From NCBI RefSeq assembly GCF_039596395.1, contig NZ_JBCNJT010000003.1:1-64000 (forward strand): a stretch of 64,000 nucleotides of DNA. The letters run 5' to 3'. This document shows, piece after piece, positions 18,718 through 27,395 of the stretch (position 1 is the first letter of the stretch; every line of letters starts with the position of its first letter). The notes under the pieces were generated by a model, which searched no databases, was not told the origin of the DNA, and worked only from the letters and a program-made list of their open reading frames with translations. The position numbers were made by a program, and so were the translations under genes. The stretch is from Fluviicola sp. Its GTDB lineage: Bacteria > Bacteroidota > Bacteroidia > Flavobacteriales_D > Crocinitomicaceae.

Positions 18718-20502
18718 ATGTCAACGTCTACAGTTAAAGTTTCTTTTTGGCGGATTTTTTGGCCGTCATTACTGGCTTCCATGATCTTATCGGTTTTCGG
18801 ATGGATTTTTTGGTTAATCATTTTCGGGTCTATGCTGGGTGAAGAACCTGATGCAAAAGATTCCACGGTTTTACACATGACTCTCAGCGGGGCAATCGGG
18901 GAAAGAAGTTCTTCCACATTGAACCCTTCCAATTTTAAAATGGATAAAACGAATGGTTTGGCTGATATCCTGACCGGTTTGGAAAAAGCAAAAGAGGATA
19001 AACATGTGAAAGGAATATACCTGGAACTGGGGAATGTACAATGCGGTTATGCAACAGCGATGGAAATTCGTGACGCGCTGAAGGATTTCAAAAAGTCCGG
19101 AAAATTCCTGGTGGCTTACCTGAACGGTGAAGTGATCACCCAAAAACAATACTACATCAGTTCGGTTTCCGATGAAGTGTATGGTTTCTCTACTTCGGCA
19201 ATGGAATTCATCGGTTTGGGAGGAGAATTGATGTTCTTCAAAAACACTTTTGATAAACTGGGAATTGAAATGCAGGTAATCCGTGGTTCCAATAACGACT
19301 TTAAAAGTGCGGTGGAACCTTATTTCAGAACGGATATGAGTGATTCCAGCCGTTTGCAGACACAGCGTTACATGGCTTCTATCTGGAGTGATGTACGTTC
19401 ACAGATTGCTGCCGATCGTAAATTGACACCGGCTATATTAAACGACATTGCCGAAAATGCAAAAATCCAGCGGGTAGATGATGCGGTGAAGTTCAAATTG
19501 ATCGATGCCGTAAAATACCGCGATGAAGTAGAGGAGATTATCCTGAAAAAGTCAGGGTTGAAAGATTTGAAAGATATCATGACTTTCGAGGAATATGCTT
19601 CAAAAGGATTTAAGAACAAGCAATTGGCTTTCGAAGACAAGACTTCTAAGCCGAATGTAGCGGTGATTGTTGCAGAAGGAGCTATTACCGTAGATGGTGA
19701 CGAATTGACTTCCGATAAAGTGTGTAAGTATTTCAGAGAAGTGCGCAACGACGATAACATCAAAGTAGTTGTTTTCCGGGTAAACAGCCCTGGAGGAAGT
19801 GCTTTGGCTTCCGAAGAAATCTGGAGAGAGGTTTCCCTGACAACAAAAAAGAAAAAAGTGATCGTTTCTATGGGAGATGTTGCGGCTTCGGGAGGTTACT
19901 ACATCTCAACACCTGCTTCTACGATCTTTGCCGAACCGACAACCATTACGGGGTCAATCGGTGTGTTCGGAGTAATTCCTTATACAGGTGGCTTCATGGA
20001 AAATAAATTGGGGCTGACATTCGACCGTGTTCAAACGAATAAGCACAGTGTATTGTCTACCAACAGAAGATTGACTCCTGAAGAATTGGGATTGATCCAG
20101 GCGGAAGTGGACCAGATTTATATGCAATTTAAGAAACGCGTTGCTGACGGAAGAGGCTTGACGACAAATCAGGTACAGACCATTGCGCGCGGAAGAGTCT
20201 GGACAGGAGCTGATGCTTTGAAAATCGGATTGGTGGACAAGTTGGGCGGAGTAAACGATGCATTGGCTTTTGCAATCAAAGAAGCTAAAATCAAGGATGC
20301 GCACGTTCAGTATTATCCGAAAGTGAAAGAAGATCCGTTTGAAGAATTGATTGACCAATTATCTGCTGATGACCAGGAACAGTTGAAGATCAAGCAACAG
20401 GCGGTTCCGAAAGTGATTGACGATCTGACGAAGCGATTGATGAAACTGGAATCGTATACCGGAATTCAAATGAGAATGCCATACGAGATCGATTTGCATT
20501 AA
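18718..20502 (+). CDS. sppA: Signal peptide peptidase SppA (long form)
   Basis: The 594-residue membrane-bound serine protease degrades cleaved signal peptides. It has an N-terminal transmembrane helix (about 18-40) and two tandem S49 domains. The N-terminal domain supplies Lys196 (NDFKSAVEP). The C-terminal domain supplies the nucleophile Ser391 in GDVAASGGYYI, followed by ITGSIGVFG. This Ser/Lys split across two repeats is the 67-kDa E. coli type. A terminator-like palindrome follows 18 bases after the stop. Confidence 0.93.
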   Translation: MSTSTVKVSFWRIFWPSLLASMILSVFGWIFWLIIFGSMLGEEPDAKDSTVLHMTLSGAIGERSSSTLNPSNFKMDKTNGLADILTGLEKAKEDKHVKGIYLELGNVQCGYATAMEIRDALKDFKKSGKFLVAYLNGEVITQKQYYISSVSDEVYGFSTSAMEFIGLGGELMFFKNTFDKLGIEMQVIRGSNNDFKSAVEPYFRTDMSDSSRLQTQRYMASIWSDVRSQIAADRKLTPAILNDIAENAKIQRVDDAVKFKLIDAVKYRDEVEEIILKKSGLKDLKDIMTFEEYASKGFKNKQLAFEDKTSKPNVAVIVAEGAITVDGDELTSDKVCKYFREVRNDDNIKVVVFRVNSPGGSALASEEIWREVSLTTKKKKVIVSMGDVAASGGYYISTPASTIFAEPTTITGSIGVFGVIPYTGGFMENKLGLTFDRVQTNKHSVLSTNRRLTPEELGLIQAEVDQIYMQFKKRVADGRGLTTNQVQTIARGRVWTGADALKIGLVDKLGGVNDALAFAIKEAKIKDAHVQYYPKVKEDPFEELIDQLSADDQEQLKIKQQAVPKVIDDLTKRLMKLESYTGIQMRMPYEIDLH

Positions 20503-20520
20503 ATAATGATGCTATAGAAA

Positions 20521-20560
20521 AAAACAGTAGGGGCGTAAAATTTTACGCCCCTACTGTTTT
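20521..20560 (+). terminator. 40-base perfect palindrome, probable terminator and/or dispersed repeat
   Basis: The two 20-base arms are exact reverse complements with no loop. The centre contains GGGGCGTAAAATTTTACGCC. It is GC-rich enough to terminate sppA transcription, and T residues follow. Its right end reaches into the probable -33 region of the murB promoter. GTAGGGGCG...CGCCCCTAC palindromes are common dispersed repeats, so this may be a mobile or REP-like unit. Confidence 0.75.
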
Positions 20561-20570
20561 TATAATTGGT

Positions 20571-20578
20571 TAATTTTG
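20571..20578 (+). promoter_or_regulatory. murB promoter -7 box, leaderless geometry
   Basis: TAATTTTG matches TAnnTTTG and is followed by four bases and then the murB ATG. The predicted transcript start therefore falls at the start codon. Confidence 0.65.
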
Positions 20579-20582
20579 CCTC

Positions 20583-21593
20583 ATGATCGAACACAACATT
20601 TCTTTAAAACCTTACAACACCTTCGGAATTGATGTCAAGGCCAAGTCATTCGGACGTTTCGGGTCATTGGACGAACTGAAAGATTTACTTCGCAACAGGG
20701 ATCAGGAAACACCATTGTTAATCCTTGGAGGCGGAAGCAATATCCTGCTTACGAAGGACCTTCCGTTTTTTGTGCTGAAGAATGAGATTTCGGGGATTGA
20801 GGTTGTGGAAGAAACGGATGCAACCGTGGTAGTGAAAGTTGGTTCGGGAGTGGAATGGCATTCCTTTGTTCGATATACGGTTGAGAAAGGTTGGGGAGGA
20901 ATTGAGAATATGAGTTTGATTCCCGGAAGTGTCGGAGCAAGCCCTATGCAGAATATCGGAGCTTATGGCGCAGAGATCAAGGATACATTCGTTTCCCTGG
21001 AAGCACTTCACATTGATACGTTGGAAGTGCACACATTTAACAAGGAAGAATGCCAGTTCGGTTACCGGGAAAGTGTTTTCAAACGCGCTTTGAAAGATCA
21101 GTATGTGATTGTATCGGTTTCCTACCGGTTGTCGAAAAATCCGGTAATCAATACGACTTACGGAGCCATTCAATCTGAAATAGAAACCATGGGTGTGAGT
21201 GAAGTGACGGTCGATACGGTAAGTCAGGCCGTTATGAATATTCGCAGAAGCAAACTTCCGGACCCGAAAATGTTGGGAAATGCAGGAAGTTTCTTTAAAA
21301 ATCCCGTTGTTTCAAAAGAAGTGTTCGAACAAATTTCAGTCAATTACCCGGACGCTCCCCATTATCCGCAGGAATCAGGAGAAGAAAAGCTGGCGGCGGG
21401 CTGGCTGATAGAAAAAGCCGGCTGGAAAGGAAAACGTATTGGAGATTGCGGTGTTCACGAAAAACAAGCTTTGGTCCTGGTGAATTACGGCGGCGCAACC
21501 GGAAGCGAAATTTATGAACTTTCGGGAATGATCATTGAAGACATCCGCTCCAAATTCGGCGTGACATTGGAGCGCGAAGTGAATATTTTGTAG
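20583..21593 (+). CDS. murB: UDP-N-acetylmuramate dehydrogenase
   Basis: The 336-residue FAD enzyme reduces UDP-GlcNAc-enolpyruvate to UDP-MurNAc in peptidoglycan synthesis. The FAD domain has LKPYNTFGID, ILGGGSNILLT and IPGSVGASPMQNIGAYG. The substrate domain has the catalytic Ser in NAGSFFKNPV and the conserved HEKQALVLVN near the end. The length and insertion pattern are type I. The gene starts four bases after a promoter box. A small perfect hairpin (CATTTAG-GTG-CTAAATG, 21605-21621) lies just after the stop but lacks a T-run. Confidence 0.95.
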   Translation: MIEHNISLKPYNTFGIDVKAKSFGRFGSLDELKDLLRNRDQETPLLILGGGSNILLTKDLPFFVLKNEISGIEVVEETDATVVVKVGSGVEWHSFVRYTVEKGWGGIENMSLIPGSVGASPMQNIGAYGAEIKDTFVSLEALHIDTLEVHTFNKEECQFGYRESVFKRALKDQYVIVSVSYRLSKNPVINTTYGAIQSEIETMGVSEVTVDTVSQAVMNIRRSKLPDPKMLGNAGSFFKNPVVSKEVFEQISVNYPDAPHYPQESGEEKLAAGWLIEKAGWKGKRIGDCGVHEKQALVLVNYGGATGSEIYELSGMIIEDIRSKFGVTLEREVNIL

Positions 21594-21854
21594 CTTACTA
21601 AATCCATTTAGGTGCTAAATGACTAAAACAGCCTTTCGGATGAATATTTATGCACGCCTAATGAATATACCGCCGATCTGGATGAATTACGTATTTTTAA
21701 TGATATTTTGTAACTCTCAGTAAACAGGGTGTTTGTTTCGTTGAGTTGATGTGTTAGAAATTCCACAGATTTGATTCCTGTATAAATTATTCATAGCTTT
21801 TAGATAGTTAATAATGAAAGCCATTATTAAGATCATCTCAAAACACACACTGCT

Positions 21855-22274
21855 ATGAAAACTACATTTACCATTTTAGCTTTTACTTGTTTAAGCTTTG
21901 TAGGATTCTCTCAAGCTAACACCGTTACCCTCGTACAGAAATTTTCAGATTGTGCGCCAGTTACCCAGCGTTTGATCCAGGAAAATTTTTCCACAGAAGA
22001 GCGCCTTGAATTGGAAAATGACGGGCGCAAACTGTCTAAACTGAATTATGTGATGGCACAATCGTATCGTTTTGCCGACAATCAGATGGTGCTTCGTTCG
22101 CAAAGACAATTGTTCAATGCAAAAGCTTACGACACGTACCGCAAAAAAGACCGCCGCGTAACTGTTTTTGATTCCGTTACAGGTTTGTATGTCGAATTGT
22201 ATTCCTGGAATGAAATGGATGTGCAGCTTTCTCAGATTGATTTTCAATACGACGTTGCAGCAGCCGGAAAATAA
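21855..22274 (+). CDS. Small secreted protein of unknown function
   Basis: The 139-residue protein has a signal peptide (MKTTFTILAFTCLSFVGFSQA) and a mature part of about 118 residues. Features include a single Cys (KFSDCAPV), a helical segment (TEERLELENDGRKLSKLNYVMAQSY) and a strand-rich end (YVELYSWNEMDVQLSQIDF). I recognise no family. It stands alone between murB and a terminator at 22293. The 261 bases before it show only the small hairpin after murB and no clear promoter. Confidence 0.65.
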   Translation: MKTTFTILAFTCLSFVGFSQANTVTLVQKFSDCAPVTQRLIQENFSTEERLELENDGRKLSKLNYVMAQSYRFADNQMVLRSQRQLFNAKAYDTYRKKDRRVTVFDSVTGLYVELYSWNEMDVQLSQIDFQYDVAAAGK

Positions 22275-22292
22275 TTAACACCACATATAGAT

Positions 22293-22329
22293 AAGCCCCG
22301 ATGATTCAATGTTGGGGCTTTTTTGTTTT
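22293..22329 (+). terminator. Terminator after the small secreted protein
   Basis: A seven-bp stem (AAGCCCC / GGGGCTT), extended by weaker pairs, runs into TTTTTTG. It lies about 20 bases after the stop at 22274. Confidence 0.82.
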
Positions 22330-22330
22330 T

Positions 22331-22499
22331 ACCACATAGGTGCATAGTTCACATAGTTTTCGTTGTCCTGTAAGCAATATTTATCATTGAGAAACTGCAA
22401 AACTTTGGTTTACCAATAGAAAATTTTATTTAATAATTTTAAGTCATTCAAAACCATCACTCAGGACATTTCCTATGTGGACTATGTGCCTATGTGGTT
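22331..22499. repeat. Long inverted-repeat element between convergent genes
   Basis: The left arm (22331-22356, starting ACCACATAGG and ending CACATAG) pairs with 22473-22498 over 26 positions, with about three mismatches that are mostly G-U compatible. A second inner pair, TGTCCTG (22364-22370) with CAGGACA (22462-22468), extends the stem. The interior is AT-rich and non-coding. It lies between two convergent genes and could be a bidirectional terminator, a MITE-like unit or a structured RNA. No target duplication is evident. Confidence 0.6.
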
Positions 22500-22530
22500 C
22501 ATATATTATCCTATGGTTATTAATCTGGGA

Positions 22531-23754
22531 TTACCACGTATCTTTCGTTCCGTCTTCTTCGTTCGCTTCGTCCAGCAATTTCTTCCAGTCGTAGGTAGTA
22601 TCCTCTGTATCTTTCAGGATCGCAGAATAATCACCTTTGCTGATCACAATTTCTTCGATATCGTATCCCAGATACAATTGAATTTCTTCCAGCATTTTTT
22701 CTTCTTCCTTGCTGCAAAAAGAAAGTGCCTGGCCTTTGTTTTCTCCACGCCCGGTTCGCCCGATCCGGTGCACATATTGTTCGGCTTGTTCGGGTAAATC
22801 GTAATTAATTACGTAATCAACTCCCTGGATATCAATTCCGCGTGCAGAAACGTCTGTAGTAATCAATACTTTGTTTTCTCCTGACCGGAATCGTTCCAAT
22901 ACTTTGAACCGTTCTTTTTGTTCCACGTTCCCATGTAAGGCTTCGCTATGAATGCCCACACGTTCCATGGCTGCTACTACGCGTTCACAACGCACTTTTG
23001 TACGGACAAAAACTACGTATTTCAGTTCTTCGTATTCTTTGATGATATTTTCCAGGAAGAAGCGTTTGTCGTCCATTTCAACCTTGATGTAACCGTGCTC
23101 AATATTTTTTGAAACCGGGTCTTTCGGTGAAACCTGGATGCGGATGGCATCTCTCACCATGTCGTAAGCCAAAGCCTTGATTTTTTTATCGATGGTTGCC
23201 GAGAAAAATAAAGTTTGCCGGTTTCTTTGAGGAGAAAGTTTGTGAATCGCCTTCATATCGTGTGCGAAGCCGAGTTCCAGCATACGGTCTGCTTCATCCA
23301 AGACTAAAAACTGAATGGAATCCAGTGAAAGGTATCCCTGGGAGCGTAAATCAAATACACGCCCGGGAGTTGCGACAACTACATCCGTTCCGCGTTTCAG
23401 TTCTTTAATTTGCTTGTCTTGTTCCAATCCTCCGAGAATTGCCGTGATCCGGATATCCGAACCTTTCGCAATGCTTTCAAATGCCTGTTTGATCTGTTCG
23501 GCCAATTCACGAGTGGGTGCCATAACAATACATCTCGGGCTTTTTGACCGGGCTTTCGAACTACTCAGTTTGTGAATGATCGGAATGGCAAAAGCTGCCG
23601 TTTTCCCGGTTCCCGTTTGCGCAATACCAAATACATCCTCTCCGTTCAGGATAGGAGTGATCGCTTTGAACTGGATGTCGGTAGGTCTTCTAAAACCCAG
23701 CACTTCCAGTTGCGCTTTAATTTCTTTGGAGATGGGATAATCCGAAAATAACAT
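22531..23754 (-). CDS. DEAD-box ATP-dependent RNA helicase
   Basis: The 407-residue helicase has the Q motif (RRPTDIQFKAI), motif I AQTGTGKT, PTRELAEQ, motif II DEAD, motif III SAT and the C-terminal HRIGRTGR. A short acidic tail (about residues 375-407) replaces the long basic tails of RhlE/DeaD types. It probably acts in ribosome assembly, mRNA decay or cold adaptation. A perfect promoter box on the minus strand is at 23769-23776. It is divergent from the PaiB-like gene. Confidence 0.9.
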   Translation of the reverse strand: MLFSDYPISKEIKAQLEVLGFRRPTDIQFKAITPILNGEDVFGIAQTGTGKTAAFAIPIIHKLSSSKARSKSPRCIVMAPTRELAEQIKQAFESIAKGSDIRITAILGGLEQDKQIKELKRGTDVVVATPGRVFDLRSQGYLSLDSIQFLVLDEADRMLELGFAHDMKAIHKLSPQRNRQTLFFSATIDKKIKALAYDMVRDAIRIQVSPKDPVSKNIEHGYIKVEMDDKRFFLENIIKEYEELKYVVFVRTKVRCERVVAAMERVGIHSEALHGNVEQKERFKVLERFRSGENKVLITTDVSARGIDIQGVDYVINYDLPEQAEQYVHRIGRTGRGENKGQALSFCSKEEEKMLEEIQLYLGYDIEEIVISKGDYSAILKDTEDTTYDWKKLLDEANEEDGTKDTW

Positions 23755-23768
23755 GGAACAGTTTTTTA

Positions 23769-23776
23769 CAAAGTTA
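23769..23776 (-). promoter_or_regulatory. DEAD-box helicase promoter -7 box
   Basis: TAACTTTG on the minus strand matches TAnnTTTG, 14 bases before the helicase ATG. Confidence 0.6.
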
Positions 23777-23900
23777 ATCCAAATTTTGGTAGCCCGCAGA
23801 TTACGTGAATGGATGAGGTAACGATTCGCTCAGAGTGCGCAGCTGAGAGCAAAAGTTGGATGGAATGAAAACCTGATTCTCTCAGTTGCTCCTGAAATGG

Positions 23901-23908
23901 TATATTTG
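23901..23908 (+). promoter_or_regulatory. Promoter -7 box of the PaiB-transporter operon, leaderless geometry
   Basis: TATATTTG matches TAnnTTTG perfectly. Four bases separate it from the ATG at 23913, giving a predicted leaderless transcript. It overlaps the longer in-frame reading frame from 23886, which is therefore rejected. Confidence 0.7.
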
Positions 23909-23912
23909 CCGT

Positions 23913-24536
23913 ATGTATATCCCGAAGGACTTTGAGCTGAAAGATCAGGAGCTGGTGCTGAAATTTTTGGAAACGCACCCGTTCGGATCTTTGGCTGTTA
24001 ATAGCCCGGATGGATTTCCGGCGATTGTTCACATTCCTTTTACGTGTGAATTCGACAGCAACACAAAGTATCTGGAATTCCATGTGGCAAAGGCAAATTC
24101 CATTGTTTCCGCTATTTCACACATGAAAAAAGGGAAAATGATAGTTTTGGGAGTCCACGGATATGTTTCTTCCTCTGTTTATACCCATGTCAATGTTCCG
24201 ACTTACAATTACGAAGCAGTGCATGTTTCGGGTAAAATCGAAGAGTTGTCAGATACGGAATTGAAGAATCACCTTACCAGGCTGGTAGATGCTTTCGAAA
24301 GCGGCCGGGAAAACAAAGTGAGTATGGATCAATGGCCGGCGGACCTGATTGATGCTTATATGAAGGAAATTACCGGGTTCCGGCTGGAGATCGAACACCT
24401 GGAAGCCGGATTTAAGTTGTCCCAAAACAGGAATGAAACCGATTTTAACCGGATTCTGACAGATTTGAATAATCGTACTCCGAACGACCAGCAACTTGCT
24501 ACCGCCATGAAACACGCAAAATGTCCCATCCAATGA
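23913..24536 (+). CDS. PaiB-like FMN-binding protein
   Basis: The 207-residue protein matches the PaiB (FMN-binding negative regulator) family: MYIPKDFELKD, the strand GFPAIVHIPF, HVAKANS, MIVLGVHGYVSSSVY, VPTYNYEAVHVSGKIEEL and the tail ITGFRLEIEHLEAGFKLSQNR. The fold is a PNPOx-like split barrel. Family members were named for repression of degradative enzymes in Bacillus, but a redox role is equally possible. Its TGA overlaps the ATG of the ABC binding protein (ATGA), which puts it at the head of an import operon. It may therefore process the imported ligand. Confidence 0.85.
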   Translation: MYIPKDFELKDQELVLKFLETHPFGSLAVNSPDGFPAIVHIPFTCEFDSNTKYLEFHVAKANSIVSAISHMKKGKMIVLGVHGYVSSSVYTHVNVPTYNYEAVHVSGKIEELSDTELKNHLTRLVDAFESGRENKVSMDQWPADLIDAYMKEITGFRLEIEHLEAGFKLSQNRNETDFNRILTDLNNRTPNDQQLATAMKHAKCPIQ

Positions 24537-25639
24537 AAAACACCTTACTGATTGCATCATGCATTCTTTTCCTGTTTTCCTGTACAACCAGGCAGAAAGA
24601 AACCGACGATTTCCAGGTAAAAGGATTCCGGTACGCGCGTTTGGTTTCCATCGAACAGAAACCGGGATACAAGGAACTGATCATTAAAAATCCGAAGACC
24701 CTGGAAGTTGAAAGCCGGTATGTGCTCTTCCCGCGTAATTCCAAAATGAAGCGCCCTGCAAATGCCAAAATTATCGAAGTGCCGGTACAAAATATGGCAG
24801 CGCTTTCTACCTCTTTCATTGGTATGCTACATGCAATCGGGAACATTGACGTCATTAAGGCGACCACTGAGAAACAATACATTTATAATAAACAGCTGGT
24901 AAAGGCGATTGATGCCGGAAAAGTGCTCACGGCAGGTTATGAAACCGGTTTGACACCGGAAGCGGTTTTGAAAGCAAAAATTCCGCTGATTGTATTCAGT
25001 GGTTTCGGACAACCCTTCCCGAATGAAGATAAATTCGCTCAACTGGGAGTGGTTTGCATGGCCAATTACGATTGGGAGGAAAAACACCCGCTTGGGAAAG
25101 CCGAGTGGATCAAAGTTTTTGGCGCCTTGGTTTGCAAAGACAAGGAGGCTGACGATTATTTCAATGAAGTTGTCAGATCCTATCACGAATTAAGAAAACA
25201 GATCACTTCGGCAGCAGAGACAGAGAGAGATCAACTTACGGTGATGTGCGGCGGAATGGCCGGTGATGTGTGGTACGCACCCGCCGGAAAATCGTTTATG
25301 GCCGGAATCATGAAAGATGCAAACATGAATTACCGCTACAAAAACACCGAAGGTACAGCAAGTATTTCACTGAGTTTGGAGCAGGTTTTCAATGATGATC
25401 AATCCTGTGATGTGTGGATCAATGCCGAAGCGTCCAGCTTGAAAAAGTTGTTCGAATTGAACCCGAAATTCCAGTATTTCCATACGGTAAAAGAAGGAAA
25501 AGTCTTCGGATACATGCATAATCCGAATTATTACTGGGAATACAGCCAGGTGAATCCGCATTGGTTGCTGGAAGATTTTATGCGTATTAACCAAAACAAG
25601 ACGCAAGGTAACTTGCATTTTTACAAGCAGCTGAAATAG
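24533..25639 (+). CDS. ABC importer substrate-binding lipoprotein (BtuF/FepB class)
   Basis: The 368-residue protein has a leader with the lipobox LFLFSC and a two-lobed cluster A-II binding protein. Visible segments are VPVQNMAALSTSFIGMLHAIG, AGYETGLTPEAVLKAKIPL, VFGALVCKDKEADDYFNEV and VNPHWLLEDFMRI. Such proteins bind siderophores, haem or corrinoids in the periplasm. The ATG at 24533 overlaps the upstream stop; an ATG four codons earlier is possible. It is followed three bases later by the permease gene. Confidence 0.87.
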   Translation: MKNTLLIASCILFLFSCTTRQKETDDFQVKGFRYARLVSIEQKPGYKELIIKNPKTLEVESRYVLFPRNSKMKRPANAKIIEVPVQNMAALSTSFIGMLHAIGNIDVIKATTEKQYIYNKQLVKAIDAGKVLTAGYETGLTPEAVLKAKIPLIVFSGFGQPFPNEDKFAQLGVVCMANYDWEEKHPLGKAEWIKVFGALVCKDKEADDYFNEVVRSYHELRKQITSAAETERDQLTVMCGGMAGDVWYAPAGKSFMAGIMKDANMNYRYKNTEGTASISLSLEQVFNDDQSCDVWINAEASSLKKLFELNPKFQYFHTVKEGKVFGYMHNPNYYWEYSQVNPHWLLEDFMRINQNKTQGNLHFYKQLK

Positions 25640-25642
25640 ACT

Positions 25643-26620
25643 ATGTGGAAGAAACACCTGATTTCATTCATCCTGTTTGTGGTAATCACCGTGATTACGA
25701 TTGGTTTTCCGCATGGAAATGATCCCTGGTTTTCCTTCCTGAATACTTCCGACGACCAGGCCTGGCAATTGTTTGTGATTTACCGCATTCCGGAAGTGTT
25801 TATAGCGATTATTGCCGGATTTGCTTTGTCCATTGCCGGATTGCTTTTACAAACTACCTTGAATAATCCGCTTGCCGGACCTTCTATTTTGGGACTTACG
25901 GCGGGTTCGCACTTAATGGTTGCTCTCACCATTATGGGAAGTTCCATTCTGGGGCTGGAAATCCTGGATATTGGAATTACAGTTTCAGCAACTATCGGTG
26001 CGCTGATTTTCGGGTTATTGATCCTGGTTATTGCGGCTCGTATTCGTTCGATGGTTTCTTTATTGTTGGTGGGAATGATGCTTGGAACCTTTGTTTCTGC
26101 TATTACGAACATTATTTTGATGAAGGCGGATGCAAACAGTGTTAAAGCCTTTTCGATTTGGGGAATGGGGTCGTTGCAGCAGGTCAGTATCGAACAAATT
26201 CCTTTGATCAGTTTGTTGTTTCTCATCGGGATCGGATTGGCGTTTTTATTGACCAAACCTCTGAATGCATTGATCCTGGGTGAAAAACCTGCAGCTATTT
26301 TGGGAGTCAAAGTGAAACAGACACGCTGGAAAATCATTTTTGTCGTTTCACTGCTGGCCGGACTGGTAACAGCTTTTTGCGGACCGATCGGCTTTGTGGG
26401 ATTGATTGTTCCGAATCTGGTACGGATGTTCTACAAAACTGCCCGTCACGGTCATTTATTGCTGGCTTCCGGGTTGATCGGAGCAAGTGTGATGGTGCTT
26501 TGCGTTTTGCTGATCCGCATGTTTGAACCCATTATGGTTCTTCCGGTCAACAGCTTGACTTCCTTACTCGGAGCGCCGATCGTGTTATTCCTCTTACTTA
26601 AAAACATTCGCAATGCTTAA
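25643..26620 (+). CDS. FecCD-family ABC permease
   Basis: The 325-residue membrane protein has about nine or ten hydrophobic helices. FecCD family features include YRIPEVFIAIIAGFALSIAG, LLLQTTLNNPLAGPSILGL and the coupling segment CGPIGFVGLIVPNLVRM. It would homodimerise to form the import channel for an iron complex, haem or cobalamin. It lies in the middle of the operon, three bases after the binding-protein gene, and overlaps the ATPase gene by eight bases. Confidence 0.92.
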   Translation: MWKKHLISFILFVVITVITIGFPHGNDPWFSFLNTSDDQAWQLFVIYRIPEVFIAIIAGFALSIAGLLLQTTLNNPLAGPSILGLTAGSHLMVALTIMGSSILGLEILDIGITVSATIGALIFGLLILVIAARIRSMVSLLLVGMMLGTFVSAITNIILMKADANSVKAFSIWGMGSLQQVSIEQIPLISLLFLIGIGLAFLLTKPLNALILGEKPAAILGVKVKQTRWKIIFVVSLLAGLVTAFCGPIGFVGLIVPNLVRMFYKTARHGHLLLASGLIGASVMVLCVLLIRMFEPIMVLPVNSLTSLLGAPIVLFLLLKNIRNA

Positions 26621-27323
26621 GTTCGAAAACTGCAGAATAGGACACGATCATCTCTTGTATGAAATTCCCCTGCTGGAATTGAAGCGCAGTGAATTTGTGG
26701 CATTGATAGGTGCGAACGGTTCCGGTAAATCGACCCTGATGGATTCGCTCATCCAGGGGAAATTTTCCCAGGGGAAAGTTAGCGTTGAAGGACGGAATTG
26801 GAACGATTTGAAACTCACGGAGCGTGCACACCAGATTACGTTGGTTGATAATCATTTTTTAGGCTTCGATTACCTGAAAGTGAATGAGTATTTGGAATTA
26901 GGTCGACATTCCTACACGAATTTCACCGGGCGTTTGTCTGCCGAAGACCGTTCTATTGTCCAAAAATACGTAGAAACGCTTCATTTGGAAAAGGTACTGG
27001 ACCAATCGACTTCGACCTTGAGTGACGGCGAACGTCAGCGTGTTGGAATTGCCAAAGCACTGATCCAGGAAACACCGATTATCCTGTTGGACGAACCGAC
27101 CGCTTTTTTGGACTACCCAACCAAAAAGGAAGTAATGTCTTTGCTTGGGAGAATTGCCACAGAAAGTAACCGGCTCGTGATTATTGCGTCGCACGACATT
27201 GACTTTTGCATCGAATACTGCTCGCGGATATTGATCATTGAAAAGGAATCCAAAATGCTGGAATCCCATCAGCAGATCCTGCATGACGAGTTGGTAAGAA
27301 GAGCTTTCGGGATATCTTCCTGA
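26613..27323 (+). CDS. ABC importer ATPase (FecE/BtuD class)
   Basis: The 236-residue ATPase has Walker A GANGSGKST (33-41), signature LSDGERQR (136-143), Walker B IILLDEPT (156-163) and the switch His in ASHDIDF. It energises the FecCD-type permease encoded just upstream, which it overlaps by eight bases. It is the last gene of the four-gene operon. No outer-membrane receptor is part of this operon. Confidence 0.92.
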   Translation: MLKFENCRIGHDHLLYEIPLLELKRSEFVALIGANGSGKSTLMDSLIQGKFSQGKVSVEGRNWNDLKLTERAHQITLVDNHFLGFDYLKVNEYLELGRHSYTNFTGRLSAEDRSIVQKYVETLHLEKVLDQSTSTLSDGERQRVGIAKALIQETPIILLDEPTAFLDYPTKKEVMSLLGRIATESNRLVIIASHDIDFCIEYCSRILIIEKESKMLESHQQILHDELVRRAFGISS

Positions 27324-27339
27324 TTGTCGTCTAAAAGTT

Positions 27340-27347
27340 TAATTTTG
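27340..27347 (+). promoter_or_regulatory. Subtilase gene promoter -7 box
   Basis: TAATTTTG matches TAnnTTTG, 48 bases before the subtilase ATG, with ATTG about 13-16 bases upstream. Confidence 0.5.
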
Positions 27348-27395
27348 TTGAACCTGTTTTGCTTTTGCTGATAGGGAATCTTTAATAGAAGAGCT

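Noticed and set aside
21605-21621. Perfect hairpin CATTTAG-GTG-CTAAATG after murB as a terminator
   Set aside because: The stem is AT-rich and short, and no T-run follows. It is mentioned in the murB entry only.
22477-22797. A 106-codon plus-strand frame overlapping the inverted repeat and helicase 3' end
   Set aside because: Mostly antisense to the DEAD-box helicase tail, and its start lies inside the inverted-repeat arm.
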